Below, in pieces: positions 1 through 9,454 of a DNA stretch of 64,000 nt. The stretch lies in assembly GCF_902833225.1 (NCBI RefSeq), contig NZ_CADFEI010000009.1:274390-338389 (forward strand), in the 5' to 3' direction. The notes beneath the pieces were generated by a model. It searched no databases. It was not told the DNA's origin and saw only the letters and a list, made by a program, of their open reading frames with translations. Made by a program: the position numbers and the translations under genes. Positions within the stretch are counted from its first letter, which is position 1; the number at the start of each line of letters is the position of its first letter. The DNA is from Burkholderia sp. BCC1644 (GTDB taxonomy: Bacteria; Pseudomonadota; Gammaproteobacteria; Burkholderiales; Burkholderiaceae).

Positions 1-399
1 GCCCCCGGCGTCGACGTCGTGCTCGAACACGCGGGGCTGCCGTGGGACCGCTCGGAAGCCGGCCTCGCACGCTGGCGCAACGGCATGGAAGCGCTCGCCG
101 CGTTGCCGCGCGTCGCCGTGAAGATCTCCGAACTCGGCTTGCGCGACGCGGCGTGGAACGAAGCGGACAACGCGCGGATCATCCGCGACACGATCGCGAT
201 CTTCGGCTGGCGGCGCTGCCTGTTCGCGAGCAATTTCCCGGTGGCCGGCCTGCGCGTGACCTATCCGGTGCTGCTGCGCACGTTCGCGCGCGCGATGACG
301 CATCTCGACGACACCGCGCGCCGTGCAATCTGGCAGGACAACGCGCTGCGCGTCTACCGGATCGCGCTCGACGCGCCGCACCGGCCGGCGCACGGCTAG
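1..399 (+). CDS. Amidohydrolase family protein, C-terminal part
   Basis: The reading frame is open from base 1 and ends at TAG 397-399, so the gene starts upstream of the window. The visible 132 residues resemble the C-terminal half of TIM-barrel amidohydrolases of the amidohydrolase-2 type: a strand ending LEHAGLPW, a long helix, the segment VAVKISELGL, and RCLFASNFPVAG, where this family usually has a conserved metal- or substrate-binding Asp/Asn near the barrel end. The substrate cannot be told; relatives hydrolyse lactones or cyclic amides. It lies about 215 bases before a polyol transport operon on the same strand, which would fit a sugar-lactonase, but this is inference. Confidence 0.75.
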   Translation, partial: APGVDVVLEHAGLPWDRSEAGLARWRNGMEALAALPRVAVKISELGLRDAAWNEADNARIIRDTIAIFGWRRCLFASNFPVAGLRVTYPVLLRTFARAMTHLDDTARRAIWQDNALRVYRIALDAPHRPAHG

Positions 400-491
400 C
401 GCCACCTTCTCCCTCCCCTCCCATCCCCTCCTGTCGATCGGGCGGCGCATCGCGCCGCGGCCCGACCGACACATTTTGTGCATCGCACGAC

Positions 492-518
492 CGAACCTGA
501 GCAAAAAGTATCGGTTCG
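492..518. promoter_or_regulatory. Inverted repeat in the leader of the polyol operon
   Basis: CGAACC (492-497) and GGTTCG (513-518) form an inverted repeat around an A-rich spacer about 100 bases before the binding-protein start. The position would suit an operator or promoter element of the polyol operon. No direct support for binding. Confidence 0.25.
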
Positions 519-614
519 CGTTTTCTTTTGATGTGGTGCCCGCATCGCCGCCGTCACACCATGAGTCCTGTCGTCATCGACGGCATTCGAACAAGCAGAA
601 TCAAGGAGACACGG

Positions 615-1889
615 GTGAACAAGATGCGAATCGTCGCAGCCGGCCTGCTGCTCGGCGCCTGCCTGCCGGGCGTCGCGGCCGCGCAAACCTGCAAGGTGCC
701 GACCCTTCGGGTGCTCGCGCAGAAGAGTCTCGGCCTGTCGGTGATGGAGAAGTCGCTGGCCGACTACGAGAAGAAGAGCGGCACCAAGGTCGAGATCAGC
801 TATTTCGGCGAGAACGACCGCCGGGCGAAATCGCGGCTCGACGCGTCGACCGGCGCGGGCTCCTACCAGATCTACTACGTCGACGAGGCGAATGTCGCCG
901 AATTCGCGTCGGCCAACTGGATCGTGCCGCTCCTCAAGTACTACCCGAAGGAACACGACTACGACGACTTCCTGCCGGGCCGCCGCGCGGTCGCGAGCTA
1001 CAACGGCGTCGCGTACTTCGCGCCGCTGATCGGCGGCGGCGACTTCCTGTTCTACCGCCGCGACCTGCTCGACGCCGCGCACATCCCGGTGCCGAAGACG
1101 CTCGACCAGCTCGTCGCCGCGATCAAGAAACTCAACGCGCCGCCAAAACTGTACGGCTGGGTCGCGCGCGGCCAGCGCGGCTCGGGGATGAACGTGTGGC
1201 GCTGGTCGCCGTTCATGCTCGGGATGGGCGGCGCATGGACCGACAAGGGCGGCCAGCCCACGTTCAACTCGCCGGCCGCCGTGAAGGCCACGCAGCTCTA
1301 CAGCGACCTGTTCAAGTACGCGCCGCCGGGCGCCGCGACCTACGACTGGAGCAACGCGCTCGAAGCATTCCGCTCGGGCAAGGTCGCGTTCATGATCGAA
1401 TCGACGCCGTTCGCGGACTGGATGGAGGATGCGAGCAAGTCGAGCGTGGCCGGCAAGGTCGGCTACACGCGCCCGCCCGCACCGCTGCCGTCGGCCGCTT
1501 ACGGTCACGGCTTCGCGATCTCGGCGGTCGGCGCGAAGGACGACTGCACGCGGATGGCCGCCGGCCGCTTCATCGCGTGGGCGACCAGCAAGGACCAGGA
1601 ACAGGCGCGGCTGCGCAGCGGCGTGTTCAGCGACTACAACCGCACGAGCACGATCGGCAGCCCGTACTTCAAGCAGCACGTCGCGCCGCAGATCCAGGCC
1701 GGGCTGAACGACACCAACCCCGTCACGCAGGTGACGATCTGGCGCACGCCGCAATGGCCGGATATCGGCGACAACCTCGGCATCGCCCTCGAACAGGTGT
1801 TCACCGGCACGCAGGCCGACGCGCGCGGCACGCTCGACGACGCGACCCAGTACGCGAAGGATGCGCTCGAACATGGCGCTCGCAAATGA
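615..1889 (+). CDS. ABC transporter substrate-binding protein, sugar/polyol type
   Basis: Periplasmic binding protein of 424 residues. I chose GTG 615 because AAGGAG lies 6 bases upstream (603-608); an ATG follows at 624 and the open frame extends further up without a ribosome site. The N-terminus is a signal peptide: a basic start, a hydrophobic run, and a probable cut after GVAAAQ. The mature part has the layout of family-1 solute-binding proteins (GGGDFLFYRRDLLDAA, an SGKVAFMIE segment, a C-terminal ALEQVF helix). It is the first gene of an operon with two permeases, a polyol dehydrogenase, an ATPase and xylulokinase, so the ligand is probably a sugar alcohol such as xylitol, arabitol, sorbitol or mannitol. 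Confidence 0.85.
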   Translation: MNKMRIVAAGLLLGACLPGVAAAQTCKVPTLRVLAQKSLGLSVMEKSLADYEKKSGTKVEISYFGENDRRAKSRLDASTGAGSYQIYYVDEANVAEFASANWIVPLLKYYPKEHDYDDFLPGRRAVASYNGVAYFAPLIGGGDFLFYRRDLLDAAHIPVPKTLDQLVAAIKKLNAPPKLYGWVARGQRGSGMNVWRWSPFMLGMGGAWTDKGGQPTFNSPAAVKATQLYSDLFKYAPPGAATYDWSNALEAFRSGKVAFMIESTPFADWMEDASKSSVAGKVGYTRPPAPLPSAAYGHGFAISAVGAKDDCTRMAAGRFIAWATSKDQEQARLRSGVFSDYNRTSTIGSPYFKQHVAPQIQAGLNDTNPVTQVTIWRTPQWPDIGDNLGIALEQVFTGTQADARGTLDDATQYAKDALEHGARK

Positions 1890-2832
1890 CGGCGCCGGCG
1901 GACGCGCGCTCGGCGTCCGCCCGCCCCCTTCCACCCCTTCGGCGCGGCACGGCCGTGCGCGCCGCGACCGCACGAGCCTGCCGTGGGTATTCCTCGCGCC
2001 GACGCTCGCGCTGCTCGCGGTCCTGAGCCTCGTCCCGACCGTCGCCGCGATCAACCTCGCGCTGCGCAACCGCGTGCTGCGCTACCCCGACAGCGAATAC
2101 GTCGGCCTGCGCAACTTCATCCGGCTCGCATCCGACCGGCGCTTCCTGAACGCGATCGAGGTGTCGGTGCTGTGGGAAGTCGTCACGGTCGCCGGCGCGG
2201 TACTGGTCGGGATCGCGCTCGCCGTGTTCCTGTTCGAGCGCGTGCATGGCCGCTGGCGCCGCTTCGCGTCGCTGGTGCTGATCATGCCGGTGCTGCTGCC
2301 GCGCGTATCGGCCGCGTTCATCTGGAAGTTCATGTACGCGCCGCTCACCGGCATCCTGAGCTGGCTGCTCGGCACGCTCGGCGTCGAGAACACCGCGTTC
2401 CTCGCCGATCCGCATCTCGCGCTGTACGCGGTCGCGCTCGTCGACGTGTGGCAATGGGGGCTGTTCTTCGCGGTCGTGATCCTGAAGCTGCTGGAGACGC
2501 TGCCGCCCGAGCCGCTCGAAGCCGCGCGGCTCGACTACGCGACGACATGGCAGGTGCATGCATACATCGCGCTGCCGATGCTGAAGGCGCCGCTCGTGAG
2601 CCTCGTGTTCATCAAGATGGTCGAGTCGCTGCGCTCGTTCGACCTGATCTACGTGATGACCAAGGGCGGCCCCGGCATCGCGACCGAAACGCTCGATCTC
2701 TACGCGTACCAGCAGGGCATCGGCCTCGCCGGCAAGGTCTCCTATGCGTCGGGCATGGCCGTGCTGATGATGGTCGCGACCACGCTCGTCTTCACGCTCA
2801 TCTGGAAGAGGGTCAACAAATGGGACGACTGA
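1873..2832 (+). CDS. ABC transporter permease, MalF-like (polyol)
   Basis: Inner-membrane permease of about 319 residues with six predicted hydrophobic segments and the EAA loop region (EPLEAARLDYATTWQ), the site that contacts the ATPase. ATG 1873 overlaps the end of the binding-protein gene by 17 bases; an in-frame ATG at 1861 is an alternative. A proline- and arginine-rich cytoplasmic stretch precedes the first membrane helix. It pairs with the next gene to form the membrane channel of the carbohydrate-type importer. Confidence 0.85.
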   Translation: MALANDGAGGRALGVRPPPSTPSARHGRARRDRTSLPWVFLAPTLALLAVLSLVPTVAAINLALRNRVLRYPDSEYVGLRNFIRLASDRRFLNAIEVSVLWEVVTVAGAVLVGIALAVFLFERVHGRWRRFASLVLIMPVLLPRVSAAFIWKFMYAPLTGILSWLLGTLGVENTAFLADPHLALYAVALVDVWQWGLFFAVVILKLLETLPPEPLEAARLDYATTWQVHAYIALPMLKAPLVSLVFIKMVESLRSFDLIYVMTKGGPGIATETLDLYAYQQGIGLAGKVSYASGMAVLMMVATTLVFTLIWKRVNKWDD

Positions 2833-3671
2833 TGGCTCGCCGGATGGCCCGCCGCGGCCCCGCCGCGACCGTTTCGACCGCATCGACTGTCGTGATCGCC
2901 GGCGCGATCCTGCTCGTCGCCGCGTTCCCGCTGTTCTGGGCCGTGCTCAATTCGCTCAAGCACCTGCTCGACATCGTCACGCCGACGCCGCGCTTCATCT
3001 TCACGCCGACGCTCGCGAACTACGAGCAGGTGCTGTCGAGCCCCGAGGTGCTGATCGGGCTCGGCAACAGCATCGCGATCGTCGGCGCGGCCGTGCTGAT
3101 CGGCGCGGTGCTCGGCGTGCCGGCCGCCTACGCGATCGCACGCTACCCGGTGCGCGGCAAGCGCGACATCCAGTTCTTCCTGCTGTCGCTGCGCTTCCTG
3201 CCGCCCGTCGCGGTCGCGCTGCCGCTGATCGCGATCTGGGTCGACCTCGGGCTGTACGACACGAAGCTGTCAATGATCGTCACGTACCTGCTCGTCACGC
3301 TGTCGACCATCACGTGGCTGTCGATCCCCGTGTTTCGCCGGCTGCCGCGCGAGATCGAGGAGGCCGCCGCGCTCGACGGCTACGGCCCGTACGCGGTGTT
3401 CTGGCATATCGCGCTGCCGGTGTGCGCGAGCACGCTGCTCGGCGGCATCGTATTCAGCTTCGTGCTGGTCTGGAACGAACTGATGATCGCGCTCGCACTG
3501 ACGTCGTCGCGCAGCGCGACGCTGCCGGTGGTTGCCTCCGCGTTCACGTCGCTCGGCCAGGAAGTGCCGTGGGGCGTGATCAATGCGTCGACGGTGCTGC
3601 TCGCGCTGCCGCCGCTCGTGTTCGTCGGCATGCTGAGCCGCCTGCTCAATTCGATGGTCAAGGGAAAATAA
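2820..3671 (+). CDS. ABC transporter permease, MalG-like (polyol)
   Basis: Second channel subunit, about 283 residues, with six hydrophobic segments and the EAA motif [19 protein letters not shown] favour ATG 2820 because AAGAGGG sits about 7 bases upstream inside the end of the previous gene; ATG 2832 would give a one-base TGATG overlap instead. Either way translation is probably coupled to the MalF-like permease. It is the usual partner of a MalF-type subunit in sugar and sugar-alcohol importers. Confidence 0.85.
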   Translation: MGRLMARRMARRGPAATVSTASTVVIAGAILLVAAFPLFWAVLNSLKHLLDIVTPTPRFIFTPTLANYEQVLSSPEVLIGLGNSIAIVGAAVLIGAVLGVPAAYAIARYPVRGKRDIQFFLLSLRFLPPVAVALPLIAIWVDLGLYDTKLSMIVTYLLVTLSTITWLSIPVFRRLPREIEEAAALDGYGPYAVFWHIALPVCASTLLGGIVFSFVLVWNELMIALALTSSRSATLPVVASAFTSLGQEVPWGVINASTVLLALPPLVFVGMLSRLLNSMVKGK

Positions 3672-3681
3672 GGAGGATGTG

Positions 3682-4716
3682 TTGAAAGCGCTCGTACTCG
3701 AACGCACGCGCGAGCTCGCGCTGCGCGACATCGACCTGCCGCAGGCGGTCGGCCCCGGCGACGTCCGGATCAAGGTGCATACCGTCGGCGTCTGCGGCAG
3801 CGACGTGCATTACTACGTTCACGGCGGGATCGGCCCGTTCCGCGTCGACGCGCCGATGGTGCTCGGCCACGAAGCCTCCGGCACCGTCGTCGAGACCGGC
3901 GCCGGCGTCACGCACCTGCGCGTCGGCGATCGCGTGTGCATGGAACCCGGCGTACCGCGCTTCGATTCGCCCGCGACGCTGCGCGGGCTCTACAACCTCG
4001 ACCCCGACGTGCGCTTCTGGGCGACGCCTCCCATCCACGGCTGCCTGACGCCGTTCGTCGTGCATCCGGCCGCGTTCACCTACCGGCTGCCGGACAACGT
4101 GTCGTTCGCGGAAGGCGCGATCGTCGAGCCGCTGTCGATCGGCCTGCAGGCCGCGAAGAAGGCGGCGATGAAGCCGGGCGACCTCGCGGTCGTGATCGGC
4201 GCCGGCACGATCGGCGCGATGACGGCGCTCGCCGCGCTCGCGGGCGGCGCCGCGCGCGTGATCCTCGCCGACGTCGTGCCGGACAAGCTCGCGCTGTTCG
4301 CCGGCAACCCGGCCGTCACGACCGTCGACGTCCGCACGCGGCCGCTCGCCGACGCGGTGGCCGAAGCGTCCGGCGGCTGGGGCGCGGACGTCGTGTTCGA
4401 GGCCAGCGGCAGCGCGAACGCGTATGCGGACCTCGTCGACCTGATGTGCCCGGGCGGCTGCGCGGTGCTGATCGGCATGCCGGTCGCCCCCGTGCCGCTC
4501 GACGTGGTCGCGCTGCAGGCGAAGGAAGGCCGCATCGAATCGGTGTTCCGCTACGCGAACATCTTCCCGCGCGCGCTTGCGCTGATCGCGTCCGGCGCGA
4601 TCGACGTGAAGCCGTTCATCTCGCGCACGTTCCCGTTCTCCGAAGGCGTGCGCGCGTTCGAGGAAGCGGCCAGCGGCCACCCGCGCGACGTCAAGATTCA
4701 GATCGAAATGGACTAA
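3682..4716 (+). CDS. Zinc-dependent polyol dehydrogenase (sorbitol/xylitol type, MDR family)
   Basis: Cytoplasmic medium-chain dehydrogenase of about 344 residues expected to oxidise a sugar alcohol to its ketose with NAD. The catalytic-zinc region [16 protein letters not shown] and [12 protein letters not shown] are clear, and [12 protein letters not shown] is the Rossmann nucleotide site. The usual four structural-zinc cysteines are absent: that loop reads [10 protein letters not shown], as happens in some sorbitol dehydrogenases. The start is TTG 3682 or GTG 3679; AGGAGG at 3671-3676 gives the better spacing to TTG. Together with xylulokinase downstream, the product is likely D-xylulose, making xylitol or D-arabitol the best substrate guesses. 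Confidence 0.82.
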   Translation: MKALVLERTRELALRDIDLPQAVGPGDVRIKVHTVGVCGSDVHYYVHGGIGPFRVDAPMVLGHEASGTVVETGAGVTHLRVGDRVCMEPGVPRFDSPATLRGLYNLDPDVRFWATPPIHGCLTPFVVHPAAFTYRLPDNVSFAEGAIVEPLSIGLQAAKKAAMKPGDLAVVIGAGTIGAMTALAALAGGAARVILADVVPDKLALFAGNPAVTTVDVRTRPLADAVAEASGGWGADVVFEASGSANAYADLVDLMCPGGCAVLIGMPVAPVPLDVVALQAKEGRIESVFRYANIFPRALALIASGAIDVKPFISRTFPFSEGVRAFEEAASGHPRDVKIQIEMD

Positions 4717-4719
4717 ACC

Positions 4720-5913
4720 ATGGCCCAGATCACCTGCAAGGCTTTGTCGAAGCACTACGACGGCGGCCCCGCCGTGCTGCACCCGCTCGATCTCGAGATC
4801 GCCGACGGCGAATTCATCGTGCTGCTCGGCCCGTCCGGCTGCGGCAAGTCGACGATGCTGCGGATGATCGCGGGCCTCGAAGCGATCACCGGCGGCGAGC
4901 TCGTGATCGGCGACAGCGTCGTCAACGACCTGCCGTCGCGCGAGCGCAATGTCGCGATGGTGTTCCAGAACTATGCGCTGTACCCGCACATGACGGTGTA
5001 CGACAACATCGCGTTCGGCCTGCGACGCCTGAAAGTGCCGGCCGACGAGATCGACCGCCGCGTGCGCGATGTCGCACGCATCCTGAGCCTCGACGCGCTG
5101 CTCGAGCGCCGCCCGCGCGCGATGTCGGGCGGCCAGCAGCAGCGTGCGGCGATTGCGCGCGCGATGATCAAGACGCCGGCCGTGTTCCTGTTCGACGAGC
5201 CGTTGTCGAACCTCGACGCGAAGCTGCGCACGCAATTGCGCGGCGACATCAAGCGGCTGCACCGGCAACTGAAGACGACCACGCTGTACGTCACGCACGA
5301 CCAGCTGGAGGCGATGACGCTCGCGGATCGCGTCGTGCTGATGCGCGGCGGCCACATCGAGCAGATCGGCTCGCCGGCCGAGCTGTACGGCCAGCCGCAC
5401 ACCGTGTTCGCCGCCGGATTTGTCGGCACGCCCGCGATGAACTTCGCGGATGGCACGATCGAGCGCGTCGGCGAGAACGTGCTGCTCGACTGCAACGGCG
5501 CACGCTGGCCGCTCGCGTCATCGCGCTTCGCGCGGCTGCAGGACGGCCAGCAGGTGAAGGCCGCGATCCGGCCGAACCACCTGCGGCTCGTCGCCGAAGG
5601 CGATCCGACCCCGGGAACGCTCGCGCTGACCGGTACGGTCGAACTCGTCGAACTGCTCGGCGCCGAGGCGCTCGTCACGCTGGACTGGCACGGCCAGCCG
5701 TGCGCGGCCCTCGTGCCGGCCCCGATGGCCCCGGCGCCGGGCGCCGTGGTAGCGTTCCGCTTCGACGAAGAAGCCCTGCATCTGTTCGACGCCGGCACCG
5801 AGCGCAACGTCGCGCTGCCGGACGCGAACCCGATCGCGCAGGCGGCGCTGCCGGCGGCCGCGACGCGCGCCACGCCGCCTGCCGCGACGGGCTGGTCGAT
5901 GTCCCGTTCGTAG
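4720..5913 (+). CDS. ABC transporter ATP-binding protein (UgpC/SmoK-like)
   Basis: ATPase of the polyol importer, 397 residues. It has Walker A GPSGCGKST, signature MSGGQQQR, Walker B VFLFDEP and the H-loop LYVTHDQLEAM, followed by a C-terminal OB-fold regulatory domain typical of the MalK/UgpC group. The start lies three bases after the dehydrogenase stop. The last 40 residues are Ala-rich and less conserved. Proteins of this class can serve several sugar importers. Confidence 0.9.
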   Translation: MAQITCKALSKHYDGGPAVLHPLDLEIADGEFIVLLGPSGCGKSTMLRMIAGLEAITGGELVIGDSVVNDLPSRERNVAMVFQNYALYPHMTVYDNIAFGLRRLKVPADEIDRRVRDVARILSLDALLERRPRAMSGGQQQRAAIARAMIKTPAVFLFDEPLSNLDAKLRTQLRGDIKRLHRQLKTTTLYVTHDQLEAMTLADRVVLMRGGHIEQIGSPAELYGQPHTVFAAGFVGTPAMNFADGTIERVGENVLLDCNGARWPLASSRFARLQDGQQVKAAIRPNHLRLVAEGDPTPGTLALTGTVELVELLGAEALVTLDWHGQPCAALVPAPMAPAPGAVVAFRFDEEALHLFDAGTERNVALPDANPIAQAALPAAATRATPPAATGWSMSRS

Positions 5914-5941
5914 CACGCCGGCACGCCCGACGGAGCACACG

Positions 5942-6877
5942 ATGAACCCGGATCTCGAGATCGTTCCCACCCACCGCGACGAATCGTTCCGCGCGTGGGT
6001 CCACGACTACCCGCATTCGGTCGCGAAGTGGCACTTTCATCCCGAGTACGAGATTCATCTGATCCAGGCATCGCACGGCAAGGTGTTCGTCGGCGACCAC
6101 ATCGGCGATTTCGGCCCCGGCAACCTGATCGTCACGGGGCCGAACCTGCCGCACAACTGGGTCAGCGAACTCGCCGACGGTGAACGCGTGCTGTCGCGCG
6201 ACGTCGTGCTGCAGTTCTCGCGCGATGCGATCGAGAAGATGGTCGGCGCGTTCAGCGAGTTGCAGCCGGTGATCGACCTGATCGACGATGCGGCGCGCGG
6301 CGTGCAGTTTCCCGACCGCGTCGGCGCAGAGGTTGCGCCGCTGATGCTCGAACTCGCGAACGCGCACGGCTGCCGGCGCGTCGAGATCCTGATGTCGCTG
6401 TTCGACCGGCTGTCGTCGTGCCGCGAGCGGCGCGTGCTCGCGGGCCCCGGCTACCGCAGCAACGCGCAGCACTACATGTCGTCGACCATCAACCAGGTGC
6501 TGTCGTACCTGCAGCAGAACCTGCCCGGCATGCTGCGCGAGACCGACGTCGCCGCGTTCGCCGGCATGAGCGTCAGCACCTTCACGCGCTTTTTCCGCCG
6601 CCATACCGGCTCGTCGTTCGTGCGCTACCTGAACCGGCTGCGCATCAACGAGGCATGCGAGCTGCTGATGTTTTCCGACCTGACGGTGACCGACATCTGC
6701 TACCGGGTTGGCTTCAACAACCTGTCGAACTTCAACCGTCAGTTTCTCGCGATGAAGCAGGTGCCGCCGTCGAGGTTCCGCGCGCTGCACCGGCTCAACG
6801 AACCGCACGGCCGCGACGACGCGCCGCCCCCGCGACGCGCGCCGCCGCGCACCCCAGACAGGACGCTTCATACGTGA
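5942..6877 (+). CDS. AraC-family transcriptional regulator of the polyol operon
   Basis: Regulator of 311 residues. The N-terminal half is a cupin-like ligand domain (KWHFHPEYEIHLIQ), and the C-terminal hundred residues hold two helix-turn-helix motifs (VAAFAGMSVSTFTRFFRRHT; VTDICYRVGFNNLSNFNRQF). It sits between the transporter ATPase and xylulokinase and overlaps the kinase start, so it likely senses the polyol or ketose and activates this operon. The extreme C-terminus is Arg/Pro-rich. Confidence 0.85.
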   Translation: MNPDLEIVPTHRDESFRAWVHDYPHSVAKWHFHPEYEIHLIQASHGKVFVGDHIGDFGPGNLIVTGPNLPHNWVSELADGERVLSRDVVLQFSRDAIEKMVGAFSELQPVIDLIDDAARGVQFPDRVGAEVAPLMLELANAHGCRRVEILMSLFDRLSSCRERRVLAGPGYRSNAQHYMSSTINQVLSYLQQNLPGMLRETDVAAFAGMSVSTFTRFFRRHTGSSFVRYLNRLRINEACELLMFSDLTVTDICYRVGFNNLSNFNRQFLAMKQVPPSRFRALHRLNEPHGRDDAPPPRRAPPRTPDRTLHT

Positions 6878-8340
6878 CATTTCTCGGTATCGATCTCGGC
6901 ACGTCCGAGGTCAAGGTTCTTCTCACCGACGCCCGTTCGGTACCCCTCGCGACCGGCTCGGCCACGCTGTCGATCAGCCGCCCGCATCCGCACTGGTCGG
7001 AGCAGAGCCCGCAGGCATGGTGGCACGCGATGCTCGACGCGATCGCGACGGTGCGCGCCGCGCACCCGGCCGGCTTCGCCGCGTTGCGCGGCATCGCGCT
7101 GTCCGGGCAGATGCACGGCGCGACGCTGATCGATCGCGCGGACCAGGTGCTGCGCCCCGCGATCCTGTGGAACGACACGCGCGCCGGCACCGAATGCGTC
7201 GAGCTCGAGGCGCTGGTGCCGGAATCGCGCGCGATCACCGGCAACATGGCGATGCCCGGCTTTACCGCGCCGAAGCTGCTGTGGCTCGCGAAGTACGAGC
7301 CGGCCGTGTTCCGCGCGGTGCACAAGGTGCTGCTGCCGAAGGATTACCTGATCTGGCGCCTGTCCGGCGAATTCGTGTCCGACCTGTCCGACGCGTCGGG
7401 CACGCTGTGGCTCGACTGTGCGCGCCGCGACTGGTCCGACCGGATGCTCGGCGCGACCGAGCTGTCGCGCGCGCAGATGCCGCGCCTCGTCGAAGGCAAT
7501 GCGCCCGCCGCGCAGCTGCGCGACACGCTGCAGCACGAATGGGGCATCGCAGGGCCCGTGACGATTGCCGGCGGCGCCGGCGACAACGCCGCGTCCGCGA
7601 TCGGCATGGGCGTGACGGGCGCCGGCAGCGGCTTCCTGTCGCTCGGCACGTCCGGCGTGCTGTTCGCCGGCAACGACCGCTTCGCACCGAACCCGGATGC
7701 CGCCGTGCACGCGTTCTGCCACTGCGTCGAAGGACGCTGGCACCAGATGAGCGTGATCCTGTCGGCGGCCGCGAGCCTCGACTGGCTCGCGCGTGCGCAC
7801 GGCACGACCGCCGGCGCGCTGGCCGCGCGTGCCGAACGCGCCGAGCCGGCGCGTGCGCCGCTGTTCCTGCCGTATCTCGGCGGCGAACGCACGCCGCACA
7901 ACGACGCGCATGCACGCGGCGTGTTCTTCGGGCTGTCCAACGAGCACGATGCGAACGACCTCGCGTATGCGGTGATGGAGGGTGTCGCGTTCGCAATGGC
8001 CGACGGCTACGACGCGCTGCGCGCGGCCGGCACGACGCTCGACGCGGTGTCGTTCATCGGCGGCGGATCGAAGAGTGCGTTCTGGGCGCGGCTGTGTGCG
8101 AACGCGACCGGGCTCACGATGCAGCGCCATGCGGACGGCGCGGTCGGCGCAGCCCTCGGCGCCGCGCGTCTTGCGCGACTGGCGGCGACGGACGACACGC
8201 TCGAGGAAGTCTGTGTCGCCCCGCCCGTGACGGAGACGGTCGCGCCCGATTCAGCGTCGGTCGATCTGCTCGCCGGCCGGCTCGCGCGATATCGGCGGCT
8301 ATATCGCGCGCTGCGGGACGAGTTCGCGGACGCCAACTGA
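6874..8340 (+). CDS. xylB: Xylulokinase
   Basis: FGGY-family sugar kinase of 488 residues that phosphorylates D-xylulose, feeding the pentose phosphate pathway. GTG 6874 overlaps the AraC stop by four bases (GTGA) and begins directly with the N-terminal ATPase motif FLGIDLGTSEVK. SGQMHGATL and ILWNDTRA are typical of xylulokinases; GGGSKSAFWARLCAN is the C-terminal adenosine site. An upstream extension of the frame only overlaps the regulator and is rejected. It is the last gene of the polyol operon. Confidence 0.9.
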   Translation: MTFLGIDLGTSEVKVLLTDARSVPLATGSATLSISRPHPHWSEQSPQAWWHAMLDAIATVRAAHPAGFAALRGIALSGQMHGATLIDRADQVLRPAILWNDTRAGTECVELEALVPESRAITGNMAMPGFTAPKLLWLAKYEPAVFRAVHKVLLPKDYLIWRLSGEFVSDLSDASGTLWLDCARRDWSDRMLGATELSRAQMPRLVEGNAPAAQLRDTLQHEWGIAGPVTIAGGAGDNAASAIGMGVTGAGSGFLSLGTSGVLFAGNDRFAPNPDAAVHAFCHCVEGRWHQMSVILSAAASLDWLARAHGTTAGALAARAERAEPARAPLFLPYLGGERTPHNDAHARGVFFGLSNEHDANDLAYAVMEGVAFAMADGYDALRAAGTTLDAVSFIGGGSKSAFWARLCANATGLTMQRHADGAVGAALGAARLARLAATDDTLEEVCVAPPVTETVAPDSASVDLLAGRLARYRRLYRALRDEFADAN

Positions 8341-8424
8341 GCCGGCGTGCAATCGCGCTTGACCCGGCCCTTGGGATCGCCTTTATGCTGACCGCAACGA
8401 ATCGACAGCAAAGAGAGGTGACGG

Positions 8425-9447
8425 ATGGGCACGTCCACGCCCCGTTTGAACGCATCGGCCGCCGCCGCGCGTCTCGGCGTCTCGATCAAGGCGCTGCGGC
8501 TGTACGAGCGGCACGGCCTCGTCACGCCCGAACGTACGCCGGCCGGATACCGCGCGTATGGCCCGGACGATCTCGCCCGCGCCGCCCACATCGCGGCGCT
8601 GCGCAAGCTCGGCCTCGGTCTCGCGCAGGTGGCGAGCGTGCTCGACGGCGACGCGCGCAGCCTGGACGACGCGCTGGCCGCTCACGAAGCGGTGCTGGAC
8701 CACGGCATTCAGGATCTCGTGCACAAGGTCGACCGGGTACGCGTGATCCGCGCCGGCCTCGCGCGCGGCCGGATGCCGGCCGATGGCGAACTCGCAAGGC
8801 TGCTCGACGATACGGGCGCCGGTGTCGCATTCAACCTGCCGTGGCCGTGGGGCGGCGAGTGGTTCGAGTGTCGTGACATCCGGCCGCTGAACTACATCAT
8901 CGGCTCGCTGGGAAGCGGCAAGACGCGGCTCGCGCTTCGGCTGGCCGACGCGCTGCCCGGCGCCGTGTTCGTGGGGCTCGATCGGCTGGAAAGCGATTGT
9001 GCGGCGGCACACTCGGCATTGCGCGCCGATCCTGCGCTGAAGTCGCGGGTCGACCGCACATTGACCTCGCTCACCGCCAGAGGCGCAACGTCGTCGACAG
9101 CGCTGACCGCGCTGCTCGTCGGTCTCGAAGCGGAGGGCCCGCACGCGCGGGTCGTCGACATGATCGAACAGGATCTCGACCGGCCCACGCAACTGGCCTT
9201 GATCGCGCATCTGCGCGAATGCGCAGCCGCCGGCATGCGCCCGCTGTTTCTCCTCACGCGCTCGTCCGCGATCCTCGATCTGTCCGCAGTCGGCCCCGAC
9301 GAAACCATCCTGTTGTGCCCGGCCAATCACAGCCCGCCTTCACGCGTGGCGCCTTACCCCGGCGCACCCGGCTATGAAGCCGTGGCGACCTGCCTGGCGT
9401 CGCCGGAGATCCGCGAGCGGCTCGCCCGCCGGCCGGAAGCGACGTAG
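8425..9447 (+). CDS. MerR-family regulator fused to a P-loop ATPase-like domain
   Basis: 340 residues. Residues 8-80 form a MerR winged-helix domain (ASAAAARLGVSIKALRLYER and a GYRAYGPDDLARA wing), followed by a coiled dimer helix to about 110. The rest is not a normal MerR effector domain: residues 160-167 read GSLGSGKT, a Walker A motif, and RVVDMIEQD (242-250) then PLFLLTRSS look like a Walker B strand and the following sensor strand of an ABC/AAA-type ATPase. The Walker B acidic pair is not canonical and I see no ABC signature motif. It may couple nucleotide state to transcription. It stands alone between xylB and a convergent hydrolase gene. Confidence 0.7.
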   Translation: MGTSTPRLNASAAAARLGVSIKALRLYERHGLVTPERTPAGYRAYGPDDLARAAHIAALRKLGLGLAQVASVLDGDARSLDDALAAHEAVLDHGIQDLVHKVDRVRVIRAGLARGRMPADGELARLLDDTGAGVAFNLPWPWGGEWFECRDIRPLNYIIGSLGSGKTRLALRLADALPGAVFVGLDRLESDCAAAHSALRADPALKSRVDRTLTSLTARGATSSTALTALLVGLEAEGPHARVVDMIEQDLDRPTQLALIAHLRECAAAGMRPLFLLTRSSAILDLSAVGPDETILLCPANHSPPSRVAPYPGAPGYEAVATCLASPEIRERLARRPEAT

Positions 9448-9454
9448 TCCGCAG

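Noticed and set aside
1861..1872. Alternative start of the first permease at 1861
   Set aside because: No ribosome site at suitable spacing; kept only as an alternative.
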